This document shows, in pieces, positions 30,121-39,323 of a DNA stretch of 64,000 bases. Within the stretch, counting starts at the first letter, position 1, and the number at the start of each line of letters is the position of its first letter. The notes beneath the pieces were generated by a model. It saw nothing but the letters and a program-made list of their open reading frames with translations, was not told the origin of the DNA and made no database searches. The stretch lies in assembly GCF_022760805.1 (NCBI RefSeq), contig NZ_JAIVFL010000001.1, positions 310,001-374,000 of the forward strand, given 5' to 3'. The position numbers were made by a program, and so were the translations under genes. This DNA is from Candidatus Mycolicibacterium alkanivorans. GTDB lineage: Bacteria; Actinomycetota; Actinomycetes; Mycobacteriales; Mycobacteriaceae.

Positions 30121-32640
30121 GTGGCGGATTCGGCATTGTCGCCAAGCCTGCCGCCGACCGTGAAGGCGGCGGTGGACGCACTGGCGGCCGCGCCGTCCAC
30201 ACCGGTGAAGCTCCTGATGACCGGTGGCCTCGGAACGGGGAAGAGCACCGCACTCGGCGCGGTCCGCGACGCGCTGCGCGACGCGGGCGTGCCCGTCGCG
30301 TCCCGCGTTCCGCAGTCGGCGAAGTCAGCGGCGGCCGTCGTCATCGACGACGCTCACCTGCTGACCGCCGAAGAGCTCAGCAGTCTGACCGAGCTAGCCG
30401 GCGACCCGTCCTCGACGGTTGTCGTCGCCGCACAGCCACGCGACCACGACGAGAGTCTCCGCGCACTGATGACTGCGATCGAACGTGAGCGTCCCCGGAT
30501 CACGCTCGAAGCCCTTGCCGGCGGCGACATTTCGCGCATGCTTGCCGACCCGTCCGGCCACCCGCCGCGCACCGAGCTGGTGACCAACATCCTCCTGGCC
30601 ACGGCGGGCATACCGTTTCTCGTCTCGGCCGCACTGGGTTCGGCTCGTCCGCTGTCGGCGACGTCGGTCGCACAGTCGGCGTTCTTCGCCCTCATCGAAC
30701 GCCTGCGCCGGCTCGACGAACACGATCTCGACTCGCTGCTGATCGCCTCGCTGAGCTCGGATCTGGGGGCCGCAGACATCGCAGCGGCCCTCGACGTGTC
30801 CGCCGAACGGGCACAGATGCTGATGGACCGGGCGCGCGCGACCGGGCTTTTCGAGCCGTCCCACAGCCCGCTCTTCCTGCGCTCGGTGCACCGCGCGGTC
30901 GCGCAGATCGCCGGCAACGCCCGCCATCACGACATCGAAGCCGCCCTGCTGCGCTCACAGGTCGCGATGTCCACCCTCTCGCCCACGCTGGCGCTGGGCC
31001 TTGCCGAACACGGGGTACGCGACACCCAACTGGCCGAGACCCTGCGCCGCCACGCCGGGTCCGTCCGCACCGAACCGGCCACGGCCGCCCGCCTCTATCG
31101 GGCCGCCGTCGACGCCGGGGCCGCCGACTTGCGGCCGCAGCTCGCCGACGCCCTGGCCCTTTCCGGTGAGAGTCAGGCCGCGGCGATCGAGGCCGACGCC
31201 TTGCTGAGCTCCGCGGACCGCGCCGAACAGGCCGTCGCAGTGCGCGTCGCGGCCAGCGTGGCGGCACACAACGGCAATTACGCGCAGGCCGCCGAGCTGT
31301 TCACCTGGCTCGGGCCCTATCCCGACGCAGTGGTCAGTGCCGCCGCCGCGATCGTGCTGACCGGGGTCGGTGACGTGGCCGGGGCCTGCAACGCTCTGGC
31401 GGTTGAGAACGCCGGCCCGCCGACGGCCGCTGCCCGGGCGGCGCGCACGCTGGCCGACGGCTTGCTCTTAACTATCAGCGGACCGTATGCCGCCGCGGCG
31501 GCCAAGCTCGGCCAAGCGATGGTCGCCGAGTCCCCGACGGCTCAGGTGCTGCCCGACAGCCCGGCGGCGCTGGTCACCCTGGCGGCGTTGCACGGCGGTG
31601 ACCCGGTGCGGGCCCGCAGTGTGATCAGCAGGGCGGTGCGCGCTGGTGACGAACTGCATGGGCATCGGCGCCGGCTTCTGCTGGCGTGGACGAAGATGCA
31701 GGACGGCCAACTGGCCGGGGCGGGCAGCGATCTGGCCGCCACCGACGACTCGGCGCTACAACGCCGCGACGCGCTGTGGGCGGCTGCACTGCGCACGGCC
31801 ATCGCACGCCGCGGCGGCGACACCGGCGCCGTGCACAAGTATTGGAATGCCGCGATGGAGGTGCTCGCCGAGTACTCGGTGGACCTCTTCTCGTTGCTGC
31901 CGCTGGGTGAGCTGTGGATGGCCGCCGCCCGGATCCGCAAGCAGGACCGGCTGGCTCCGGTGCTCGAGCAGGCCTTCGGGGTGCTCGCCGCGCTCGGTAA
32001 CCCGCCGGCATGGTCGGTTCCGCTGCACTGGGCCGGCGTCCACGCCGGCATCCTGGCCAACGACCCGGCGGCCGTAGCGCCGCACGGTCAGGCACTGACC
32101 GCCGCGGCCGCGCACGAACCGTTCGCCAGGGCGCTGGCCGGGGCGGGACGCGCCTGGCTGCGGGTGCTGGCCGGCCAGGTCGAGCCCGACGAGGTCAACG
32201 CCGCCGCACGCAGCTTGGCTCAGTTCGGCCTGACCTCGGATGCCACCCGGCTGGCCGGACAGGCGGCGCTGCAGGCCTCGGACCCCAAGGTGTCCGGGCT
32301 GATGCTGCAGGTGGCGCGCGATCTCAAGCTGTCCGTCGACAGCTCCGACGACGGCGCGACGGACCTCGCGACCGAATCGGTCGCGGCGTCGACCGGCAGC
32401 CCCCGGCCCGCATCCTCGCCGCTGTCGGACCGCGAGCGCGAGGTGGCCGAACTGCTGCTGCTGGGGATGCCCTACCGAGACATCGGCGCCCAATTGTTCA
32501 TCTCCGCCAAGACCGTTGAGCATCACGTCGCACGCATCCGTCGCCGTCTCGGCGCCGAATCACGGTCGGAGATGCTGTCGATGCTGCGGGCGATCCTGGC
32601 CCCCGAAGTGCCGGCTGCATCCCCCTCCGAGCGAGGTTAG
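30121..32640 (+). CDS. iniR: STAND-type LuxR-family regulator IniR
   Basis: This 839-aa regulator begins at GTG 30121. It has a P-loop GGLGTGKS (about 35-42) and a Walker B VVIDDAHLL (about 75-83) in the N-terminal ATPase. A long region of helical repeats follows (about 270-720, Ala/Leu-rich TPR-like pairs), then a C-terminal LuxR HTH, SPLSDREREVAELLLLGMPYRDIGAQLFISAKTVEHHVARIRRRLG (about 760-810). The architecture is that of MalT-like signal-sensing ATPases. From memory it matches Rv0339c (IniR), an activator of iniBAC under cell-wall stress. Six bases separate it from the Hsp70-like gene, so that protein may take part in its control. Confidence 0.9.
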   Translation: MADSALSPSLPPTVKAAVDALAAAPSTPVKLLMTGGLGTGKSTALGAVRDALRDAGVPVASRVPQSAKSAAAVVIDDAHLLTAEELSSLTELAGDPSSTVVVAAQPRDHDESLRALMTAIERERPRITLEALAGGDISRMLADPSGHPPRTELVTNILLATAGIPFLVSAALGSARPLSATSVAQSAFFALIERLRRLDEHDLDSLLIASLSSDLGAADIAAALDVSAERAQMLMDRARATGLFEPSHSPLFLRSVHRAVAQIAGNARHHDIEAALLRSQVAMSTLSPTLALGLAEHGVRDTQLAETLRRHAGSVRTEPATAARLYRAAVDAGAADLRPQLADALALSGESQAAAIEADALLSSADRAEQAVAVRVAASVAAHNGNYAQAAELFTWLGPYPDAVVSAAAAIVLTGVGDVAGACNALAVENAGPPTAAARAARTLADGLLLTISGPYAAAAAKLGQAMVAESPTAQVLPDSPAALVTLAALHGGDPVRARSVISRAVRAGDELHGHRRRLLLAWTKMQDGQLAGAGSDLAATDDSALQRRDALWAAALRTAIARRGGDTGAVHKYWNAAMEVLAEYSVDLFSLLPLGELWMAAARIRKQDRLAPVLEQAFGVLAALGNPPAWSVPLHWAGVHAGILANDPAAVAPHGQALTAAAAHEPFARALAGAGRAWLRVLAGQVEPDEVNAAARSLAQFGLTSDATRLAGQAALQASDPKVSGLMLQVARDLKLSVDSSDDGATDLATESVAASTGSPRPASSPLSDREREVAELLLLGMPYRDIGAQLFISAKTVEHHVARIRRRLGAESRSEMLSMLRAILAPEVPAASPSERG

Positions 32641-32700
32641 GGCAACCTATGTCGCGGGGATGGTGGGCGAGATGCCAGTATGAACAGGCAACACGCATAG

Positions 32701-32716
32701 GTTACCGACCAGTAAC
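32701..32716. promoter_or_regulatory. Inverted repeat GTTAC-N6-GTAAC, site 1, upstream of etfD
   Basis: GTTAC (32701-32705), cgacca, GTAAC (32712-32716) is a perfect 5-bp-arm dyad. An identical arrangement follows 25 bp downstream, which makes chance unlikely. The size fits a TetR-family dimer operator; the regulator is unknown. Confidence 0.6.
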
Positions 32717-32725
32717 AAGAGTTAA

Positions 32726-32741
32726 GTTACCCTTGAGTAAC
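32726..32741. promoter_or_regulatory. Inverted repeat GTTAC-N6-GTAAC, site 2, upstream of etfD
   Basis: GTTAC (32726-32730), ccttga, GTAAC (32737-32741), with extended arms AAGTTAC/GTAACTT, ends 19 bp before the GTG start of etfD. It probably overlaps the promoter or the transcript start, so binding would repress. Confidence 0.65.
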
Positions 32742-32760
32742 TTGTGACCTGGAGGCACCC

Positions 32761-35406
32761 GTGGAGACACAGACGCTGATCAGACTCGTGGTGGGGCTGT
32801 CGATGACGGCCATCGTGGCGGCCTTCGCGCTGCGCCGAGTCCTGTGGCTGTTCACGCTTATCCGCTCGGGCCAGCCCGCCAGCGGCCGCACCGACAACCT
32901 CGGTGAGCGGATCAAGACGCAGATCGTCGAGGTGTTCGGCCAGACTCGGCTGCTGCGCTGGTCGCTGCCCGGCCTCGCGCACTTCTTCACCATGTGGGGC
33001 TTCTTTATCCTCATCACGGTCTACATCGAGGCCTACGGCACGCTGTTCCAGCCGAACTTCCACATCCCGCTGGTCGGCCGCTGGAACGCGCTGGGATTCC
33101 TGCAGGACTTCATCGCGCTGGCGGTGCTGGCCGGCATCATCACCTTCGCGATCATCCGACTCCGCTCGGAGCCCAAGGAATACGGTCGCTCGTCGCGGTT
33201 CTACGGCTCGCACACCGGCGGTGCCTGGCTCATCCTGTTCATGATCTTCCTGGTCATCTTCAGCTACGCGATCTTCCGCGGCGCCGCGGTCAACACCGGC
33301 AACTTCCCGTACGGCCAAGGCGCATTCTTCTCACACGCCATGGGCAAGCTGCTCGCCCCGCTGGGGCTGCACGCCAATGAATGGATCGAGACCATCGCGC
33401 TGCTGTCGCACATCGCGGTCGCGCTGATCTTCCTGCTGATCGTGCTGCACTCCAAGCACCTTCACATCTTCCTGGCCCCGGTCAACGTCACATTCAAGCG
33501 GTTGCCCGACGCGCTTGGCCCGCTGCTGCCCGTCGAGCACAAGGGTGAGAAGATCGACTTCGAGGACCCCGCCGAGGACGCGGTTCTCGGTCGCGGCAAG
33601 ATCGAGGACTTCACCTGGAAGGCCATGCTCGACATGGCCACCTGTACCGAGTGCGGACGCTGCCAGTCGCAGTGCCCGGCCTGGAACACCGGAAAGCCGT
33701 TGTCGCCCAAGCTCGTGATCATGGACCTGCGCGACCACCTGTTCGCCAAGGCGCCTTACATCCTCGGAAAGCCTGCCGAGCCGCTCGAGGGCCTGGACCT
33801 CCAGACCGCGCACGACGAGGGCCACCACGTCCCAGAGTCCGGCTTCGGCAGGGTGCCCGGCAGCGGCCCCGCGCAGGCCGCCCGCCCGCTGGTCGGCACC
33901 GCCGAGCAGGGCGGCGTGATCGACCCCGACGTGCTCTGGTCGTGCACCACCTGCGGCGCCTGCGTGGAGCAGTGCCCGGTGGACATCGAGCACATCGACC
34001 ACATCGTCGACATGCGCCGCTACCAGGTGATGATGGAGTCGGAGTTCCCCGGTGAGCTCGGCGTGCTCTACAAGAACCTGGAGAGCAAGGGCAATCCCTG
34101 GGGGCAGAACGCCAAGGAGCGGCTCACCTGGATCGACGAGCTCGACTTCGACATTCCGGTCTACGGCAAGGACGTCGCCTCCTTCGCCGGCTTCGAGTAC
34201 CTGTTCTGGGTCGGCTGCGCCGGCGCCTACGAGGACCGCGCCAAGAAGACCACCAAGGCCGTCGCCGAACTGCTGGCCGCCGCGGGCGTGAAGTTCCTGG
34301 TGCTCGGCGACGGCGAGACCTGCAACGGCGACTCGGCCCGCCGCTCCGGCAACGAGTTCCTCTTCCAGCAGCTCGCCGCGCAGAACGTCGAGACCCTCAA
34401 CGACCTGTTCGAGGGCGTCGAGCGCGTCGACCGCAAGATCGTCGTGACCTGCCCGCACTGCTTCAACACGCTGGGCCGCGAGTACCCGCAGGTCGGCGGC
34501 AGCTACACGGTGCTGCACCACACCCAGCTGCTCAACCGGCTGGTCCGCGACAAGAAACTGGTCCCTGTCAAGGCTGTCGACGGCGGGGCCAACATCACCT
34601 ATCACGACCCCTGCTACCTGGGCAGGCACAACAAGGTCTACGACGCGCCGCGTGAGCTGATCGGCGCCTCCGGTGTGACGTTGACCGAGATGCCGCGCCA
34701 CGCCGACCGCGGTCTGTGCTGCGGCGCGGGCGGTGCGCGGATGTGGATGGAAGAGCACATCGGCAAGCGCGTCAACCATGAGCGCGTCGACGAGGCGCTG
34801 GCCCTGGATCCCGCCAAGATCGCGACCGGCTGCCCGTTCTGCCGCGTGATGATCACCGACGGAGTCGGAGACCGGGAGAAGGCCGACGAGGTCGAGGTGC
34901 TCGACGTTGCCCAACTGCTGCTGGGATCGCTGGACCTGAGCTCGGTCAAGCTGCCGGAGAAGGGCACTGCCGCCAATGCGGCCGTCGCGGAGGCACCCGT
35001 CGAGGCTCCGCCGGCACCCAAGGCCGAGCCGACGCCAGCACCGGCCGAACCGGCCGCGACCGCCGCCCCCGCAGCACCGGCCAAGGAAGCTGCGCCGGTC
35101 AAGGGCCTGGGTATCGCCGGTGGCGCCAAGCGTCCGGGCGCCAAGAAAGCCGCGCCTCCGGCCGCCGAAGCGCCCGCGGCTCAACCCGCCAAAGGTCTGG
35201 GTATCGCTGCCGGCGCTCGCCGACCCGGCGCCAAGAAGGCTCCGACGGCGGCCCCTGCCGCGCCGGCACCTGCCGAGGGGGCTCCGGCTGCCGAACCGGC
35301 GGCGGCCGCCGAGCCCGCCGCGGAACCAGCAGCCACCGAGGCTGCGCCGGAGGTCAAGGGCCTGGGTATCGCCCGAGGCGCCCGCCCGCCGGGAAAGAAG
35401 CGCTAG
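32761..35406 (+). CDS. etfD: EtfD-type membrane Fe-S oxidoreductase (ETF:quinone electron transfer)
   Basis: This 881-aa protein starts at GTG 32761 behind CTGGAGG. It has several transmembrane helices in the first 240 residues with paired His likely to bind haem (FIALAVL region, HIAVALIFLLIVLHSKHLHIF). Two 4Fe-4S motifs follow, CTECGRCQSQCPAW (about 295) and CTTCGACVEQCPVDI (about 395), then two CCG-type cysteine domains ending HDPCYLGRHN and CCGAGGARMWMEE. From memory it equals Rv0338c/EtfD, which takes electrons from acyl-CoA dehydrogenases through ETF to menaquinone and is needed for fatty-acid beta-oxidation. The last 140 residues are an Ala/Pro-rich extension carrying three KGLGIA repeats. 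Confidence 0.9.
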   Translation: METQTLIRLVVGLSMTAIVAAFALRRVLWLFTLIRSGQPASGRTDNLGERIKTQIVEVFGQTRLLRWSLPGLAHFFTMWGFFILITVYIEAYGTLFQPNFHIPLVGRWNALGFLQDFIALAVLAGIITFAIIRLRSEPKEYGRSSRFYGSHTGGAWLILFMIFLVIFSYAIFRGAAVNTGNFPYGQGAFFSHAMGKLLAPLGLHANEWIETIALLSHIAVALIFLLIVLHSKHLHIFLAPVNVTFKRLPDALGPLLPVEHKGEKIDFEDPAEDAVLGRGKIEDFTWKAMLDMATCTECGRCQSQCPAWNTGKPLSPKLVIMDLRDHLFAKAPYILGKPAEPLEGLDLQTAHDEGHHVPESGFGRVPGSGPAQAARPLVGTAEQGGVIDPDVLWSCTTCGACVEQCPVDIEHIDHIVDMRRYQVMMESEFPGELGVLYKNLESKGNPWGQNAKERLTWIDELDFDIPVYGKDVASFAGFEYLFWVGCAGAYEDRAKKTTKAVAELLAAAGVKFLVLGDGETCNGDSARRSGNEFLFQQLAAQNVETLNDLFEGVERVDRKIVVTCPHCFNTLGREYPQVGGSYTVLHHTQLLNRLVRDKKLVPVKAVDGGANITYHDPCYLGRHNKVYDAPRELIGASGVTLTEMPRHADRGLCCGAGGARMWMEEHIGKRVNHERVDEALALDPAKIATGCPFCRVMITDGVGDREKADEVEVLDVAQLLLGSLDLSSVKLPEKGTAANAAVAEAPVEAPPAPKAEPTPAPAEPAATAAPAAPAKEAAPVKGLGIAGGAKRPGAKKAAPPAAEAPAAQPAKGLGIAAGARRPGAKKAPTAAPAAPAPAEGAPAAEPAAAAEPAAEPAATEAAPEVKGLGIARGARPPGKKR
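35098..35406 (+). repeat. Three KGLGIAxGAxRPGxKK repeats at the EtfD C-terminus
   Basis: The C-terminal tail contains KGLGIAGGAKRPGAKK, KGLGIAAGARRPGAKK and KGLGIARGARPPGKK, separated by Ala/Pro/Glu linkers of 15 to 40 residues. The repeated basic block in an otherwise acidic Pro/Ala spacer suggests a multivalent binding element. Confidence 0.9.
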
Positions 35407-35725
35407 CTAGCCGATCTTCTGCAGCCGGAACGGGGCCCGGGTCACCTGGCCGCCCGGGCAGTCGCCGTTGGAATCGGCGGTGACGGTGCCCGCCAGCGTC
35501 GCCGCGTCGACGGAGTACGCAATGGACACCGGCGCGTAGCTGCCGTCGTCGCAGACCACGCCGTCAGGCTTGGTGACGGTGAAGTTCCAGCGGCCGTTGG
35601 TCAGGGTGGCGACGCTGGTCCAGCCGCGGTTGCTCGCCAGGTTGGCGGTGCAGCCGTCGGTGGCAGTGGCGCAGTTCGACGTCGCGTTGACGTAGGCCAG
35701 ATGCACCGGTGATTGTTCGTTTCAT
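35407..35725 (-). pseudogene. Broken secreted-protein gene (start and mature domain in different frames)
   Basis: A textbook start is present: GGAGG (35733-35737), seven bases, then ATG (35723-35725) giving MKRTITGA, the usual beginning of a mycobacterial signal peptide. The hydrophobic part is missing, and this frame goes on as Arg/His-rich nonsense. The shifted frame (from about 35706) instead encodes a good 99-aa secreted-type domain with four Cys, NATSNCATATDGCTANLASN, then WNFTVTKPDGVVCDDGS and GDCPGGQVTRAPFRLQKIG. I infer a deletion that removed the rest of the signal peptide and shifted the frame. The intact domain resembles small extracytoplasmic domains of mycobacterial lipoproteins and kinases; the family is uncertain. 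A functional short form from GTG 35706 would be cytoplasmic and Cys-rich, which is unlikely. Confidence 0.55.
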
Positions 35726-35910
35726 TTCTGCGCCTCCTGCTTGATGCGCAAATTAGCAGCCTTTTCGCGGGGAATTCGGGAGGTCGCAGCTCAACGCCCG
35801 GTCGTGTCCGGGATGTCGCCCAACCGATTGCTGACGGTGACATAGGCGCAGCAAAATCGTCACCGCAGCGGCGGGAAATCAGTTTGCACCGGGATGGGAC
35901 AATTCTTCAC

Positions 35911-37176
35911 GTGAGCACTCACCAGCTGCCGTGGCACGGCACGAGCCAGCATCCGCGGCAGCGCACATTCGCGCAGTCGACCAAGCTGCAGGACGTCCTC
36001 TACGAGATTCGCGGTCCGGTGCACGAATACGCCGCGCGGCTGGAGGCCGAGGGCCACCGCATCCTGAAGCTCAACATCGGCAACCCCGCCCTATTCGGTT
36101 TCGAGGCGCCCGATGTGATCATGCGCGACATGATCCAGGCGCTGCCCACCGCCCAGGGCTACTCCGATTCCAAGGGCATCTTGAGCGCCCGTCGCGCCGT
36201 GGTCACCCGCTACGAGCTGGTCGACGGATTCCCTCGGTTCGACGTCGATTCGGTGTTCCTGGGCAATGGCGTCTCCGAGCTCATCACGATGACCCTGCAG
36301 GCCCTGCTGGACAACGGCGACCAGGTGCTCATCCCGGCACCGGACTACCCGCTGTGGACCGCTTCGACCTCACTGGCCGGCGGCACCCCAGTGCATTACC
36401 TGTGTGACGAGACCAACGGCTGGCAGCCCGATATCGCCGACCTGGAGTCCAAGATCACCGACCGCACCAAGGCGCTGGTCGTGATCAACCCGAACAACCC
36501 GACCGGCGCGGTCTACAGCTACGAGGTACTGCAGCAGATGGCCGATCTGGCCCGCAGGCATCAGCTGCTGCTGTTGGCCGACGAGATCTACGACAAGATC
36601 CTCTACGACGACGCCAAGCACATCCCACTGGGGACCGTCGCACCCGACCAGCTCTGCCTGACGTTCAACGGGCTGTCGAAGGCCTACCGCGTTGCCGGCT
36701 ACCGCTCGGGATGGCTGGTGATCACCGGGCCGACCGAACATGCGACAAGCTTCATCGAGGGCATCAGCCTGCTTGCCAACATGCGACTGTGCCCGAATGT
36801 GCCCGCGCAGCATGCGATTCAGGTCGCCCTCGGCGGACATCAGAGCATCGAGGACCTGGTGCTCCCCGGCGGCCGGCTGCTCGAGCAGCGTGACGCGGCC
36901 TGGACCAAGCTCAACGAGATTCCCGGCGTGTCCTGCGTCAAACCGGAGGGTGCGCTCTACGCGTTCCCGCGGCTGGATCCCGAGGTACACGACATCGTCG
37001 ACGACGAGAAGCTCGTCCTCGATCTGCTGCTACAGGAGAAGATTCTGGTCGCCCAGGGCACCGGCTTCAACTGGCCGGCCCCCGACCACCTGCGGATCGT
37101 GACCCTGCCCTGGTCGCGGGACCTGTCCAAAGCCATCGAGCGGCTGGGCAACTTCCTGGCAAGCTACCGCCAGTAA
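35911..37176 (+). CDS. Aminotransferase, AspC/AlaA type (Rv0337c-like)
   Basis: This 421-aa fold-type I PLP enzyme has LKLNIGNPALFGFEAPDVI, GNGVSELITMTLQALLDNGDQVLIPAPDYPLWTAST, VINPNNPTGAVYS, LADEIYDKILYDD and the PLP-binding Lys in FNGLSKAYRVAGYRSGW. It transfers amino groups between aspartate or alanine and 2-oxoglutarate; the M. tuberculosis relative (annotated AspC) behaves like an alanine aminotransferase (AlaA type), so the exact substrate is open. The GTG at 35911 fits the family N-terminus (HGTSQHPRQRTFAQSTKLQDV); the frame is open further upstream to 35713, but that part is not protein-like. Confidence 0.93.
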   Translation: MSTHQLPWHGTSQHPRQRTFAQSTKLQDVLYEIRGPVHEYAARLEAEGHRILKLNIGNPALFGFEAPDVIMRDMIQALPTAQGYSDSKGILSARRAVVTRYELVDGFPRFDVDSVFLGNGVSELITMTLQALLDNGDQVLIPAPDYPLWTASTSLAGGTPVHYLCDETNGWQPDIADLESKITDRTKALVVINPNNPTGAVYSYEVLQQMADLARRHQLLLLADEIYDKILYDDAKHIPLGTVAPDQLCLTFNGLSKAYRVAGYRSGWLVITGPTEHATSFIEGISLLANMRLCPNVPAQHAIQVALGGHQSIEDLVLPGGRLLEQRDAAWTKLNEIPGVSCVKPEGALYAFPRLDPEVHDIVDDEKLVLDLLLQEKILVAQGTGFNWPAPDHLRIVTLPWSRDLSKAIERLGNFLASYRQ

Positions 37177-37201
37177 ACCGTCGGAGGCGCGCCTCTACCC
37201 T

Positions 37202-38503
37202 GTGCGGGTGACGCACTCGCACTCTCGCTCACGCACCGGACCCGCGCCGCTGAGCCCGCTTGCGGCCCGCATTGTGATCGCGGCGTTGGCCGCGATCGCT
37301 CTCGCGATGGTCATCGGCGCGGTGGTGCTGTGGCCGAGCGGCAACAAGGTCGACATTCCGCTGCCGTTCCAGAACGGTTCCGGCGGCGCGGTCACCACCG
37401 AAGGCGGCCATGTGGTGTCCACCAGCCTTGCCGACTGCGGCAGCCCCTCGGCGGGTCAGGTGCTCACCGCCTCCCCTGCACCGAGCATGCCCGGCAGTGG
37501 ACGCTGCGTGCAGAACATCGTCTCCATCGACACCGGCCCCAACCGGGGTGCCACCACGCTGCTGGAGTTCTCCCTCGGGCCCGGACAGCCAAACCTGTTG
37601 GCCGGCGACAATATTCGCATATTCCGGCAGGTCGACCAGCAGGGCGCGACCAGTTACGGGTTCTACGACTACGAGCGCACCTGGCCGCTGATCCTGCTGG
37701 CGGCCGCGTTCGCCGTCGTTGTCGTCGCCGTCGCCCGCTGGCGCGGGCTGCGGGCCCTGATCGGAATCGTGGTCGCCTTCGTGGTGCTGGTGGTCTTCAT
37801 GCTGCCCGCGCTGCGGGACGGCTCGCCGGCCCTGCCGGTCACCCTGGTCGCCTCAGCGGCGATCCTGTTCACGGTGCTCTACCTGGCGCACGGAGTGAGC
37901 CTGCGCACCAGCGCCGCGCTGCTGGGCACGCTGACCGCGATGCTGCTGTCAGCCGGGTTGTCCTGGGGTGCAATAGAACTGGCACATCTGACCGGATTAT
38001 CCGAAGACCAGAACAATGTGGTGGCCGCATCCATGGGCCACGTCTCGATCAAGGGTCTGCTGCTGGCCGGGTTCATCATCGGGTCCCTCGGCGTGCTCAA
38101 CGACGTGACCATCACGCAGGCCTCCGCGGTCTTCGAACTCGCCCACCTCGGTCATCGACCGGGTGAATTCCCGGATCGCTCCGCTCCTGCCCTCCGGAGG
38201 CACCAGATCTTCCTGCGCGCCATGCGAATCGGCAGCGACCACATCGCCAGCACGGTCTACACCCTGGTGCTGGCCTATGCCGGCAGCTCACTGTCGCTGC
38301 TGCTGTTGTTCTCGGTGGCCAACCGCTCGTTGGCCGACGTGCTGACCAGTGAGAGTGTGGCCATCGAGATCGCGCGTTCGGCGGTGGGCGGCATTGCGCT
38401 TGCCCTGGCGGTGCCGTTGACCACCGGGATCGCGGCAGTTCTGGCCGCGCCGACTAGTGGCGCTCCAGAAGCTCCAGCAGGTAAGCGCCATAGCCTGACT
38501 TGA
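37202..38503 (+). CDS. YibE/F-like multi-pass membrane protein
   Basis: This 433-aa protein begins at GTG 37202 (or 37208). It has a His/Ser/Arg-rich start, a first transmembrane helix, about 100 extracytoplasmic residues, then a run of seven or so helices ([35 protein letters not shown] and onward) with the YibE/F-type [38 protein letters not shown]. The function of the family is unknown. Its 3' end overlaps the convergent rmlA gene by 50 bp. It starts 25 bp after the aminotransferase stop, so co-transcription is possible. Confidence 0.88.
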   Translation: MRVTHSHSRSRTGPAPLSPLAARIVIAALAAIALAMVIGAVVLWPSGNKVDIPLPFQNGSGGAVTTEGGHVVSTSLADCGSPSAGQVLTASPAPSMPGSGRCVQNIVSIDTGPNRGATTLLEFSLGPGQPNLLAGDNIRIFRQVDQQGATSYGFYDYERTWPLILLAAAFAVVVVAVARWRGLRALIGIVVAFVVLVVFMLPALRDGSPALPVTLVASAAILFTVLYLAHGVSLRTSAALLGTLTAMLLSAGLSWGAIELAHLTGLSEDQNNVVAASMGHVSIKGLLLAGFIIGSLGVLNDVTITQASAVFELAHLGHRPGEFPDRSAPALRRHQIFLRAMRIGSDHIASTVYTLVLAYAGSSLSLLLLFSVANRSLADVLTSESVAIEIARSAVGGIALALAVPLTTGIAAVLAAPTSGAPEAPAGKRHSLT

Positions 38504-39320
38504 GCAGCGCCCGGGCCCGCTCGGCGAGCTGGTCGTCGTCGATGAAGCCCACCCGCCAAGCCACCTCTTCGGGGCAGGAGACCTTCAGTCCCTGGCGGGC
38601 TTCGATGGTCCGCACGAAATCGCTTGCATCCAAGAGCGAATCGAATGTTCCGGTGTCCAGCCAGGCGGTGCCGCGGGGCAGCACCTCGACCGAGAGCCGG
38701 CCTTCGTTGAGGTAGGTCCGGTTGACGTCGGTGATCTCCAGCTCACCGCGCGGCGACGGACGAAGCCCGCGGGCGATCTCGATGACATCGTTGTCGTAGA
38801 AGTACAGTCCCGGCACCGCGTACCGCGATTTCGGGGTGGCCGGCTTCTCCTCCAGTGACAGCGCGGTGCCGTCCGAGGCGAACTCGACCACACCGTAGGC
38901 CGACGGGTTGGCCACCCAGTAGGCGAAGATGGCCCCGCCCTGGATGTTTCGGAACCGGCTGAGGCTGGTGCCGACGCCGGGTCCGTAGAAGATGTTGTCT
39001 CCCAGGATCAGAGCCACCGGCTCGGTGCCGATGTGATCGGCGCCCAGCAGGAACGCCTGGGCCAGGCCGTCAGGCCGGTCCTGGACGGTGTAGGTGATGT
39101 TCACGCCGAACGCCGAACCGTCACCGAGCAGCCGGTGGAAGGCCGGAGCGTCGTGGGCCGTGGTGATGATCAGGATGTCGCGGATTCCGGCCATCAGCAG
39201 CGTCGACAGCGGGTAGTAGATCATCGGCTTGTCGTAGACCGGCAGCAGCTGCTTGCTGACGCCATTGGTGATCGGGTGCAGGCGGGTGCCCGATCCCCCC
39301 GCCAGAATGATCCCCCGCAT
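38454..39320 (-). CDS. rmlA: Glucose-1-phosphate thymidylyltransferase
   Basis: This 288-aa nucleotidyltransferase makes dTDP-glucose for the rhamnose linker between peptidoglycan and arabinogalactan. The length equals M. tuberculosis RmlA. Seen are the signature [71 protein letters not shown] and [20 protein letters not shown]. Its end overlaps the YibE/F gene by 50 bp on the other strand. The next gene upstream stops 3 bp before its ATG, so the two are co-transcribed. Confidence 0.97.
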   Translation of the reverse strand: MRGIILAGGSGTRLHPITNGVSKQLLPVYDKPMIYYPLSTLLMAGIRDILIITTAHDAPAFHRLLGDGSAFGVNITYTVQDRPDGLAQAFLLGADHIGTEPVALILGDNIFYGPGVGTSLSRFRNIQGGAIFAYWVANPSAYGVVEFASDGTALSLEEKPATPKSRYAVPGLYFYDNDVIEIARGLRPSPRGELEITDVNRTYLNEGRLSVEVLPRGTAWLDTGTFDSLLDASDFVRTIEARQGLKVSCPEEVAWRVGFIDDDQLAERARALLKSGYGAYLLELLERH

Positions 39321-39323
39321 GAC

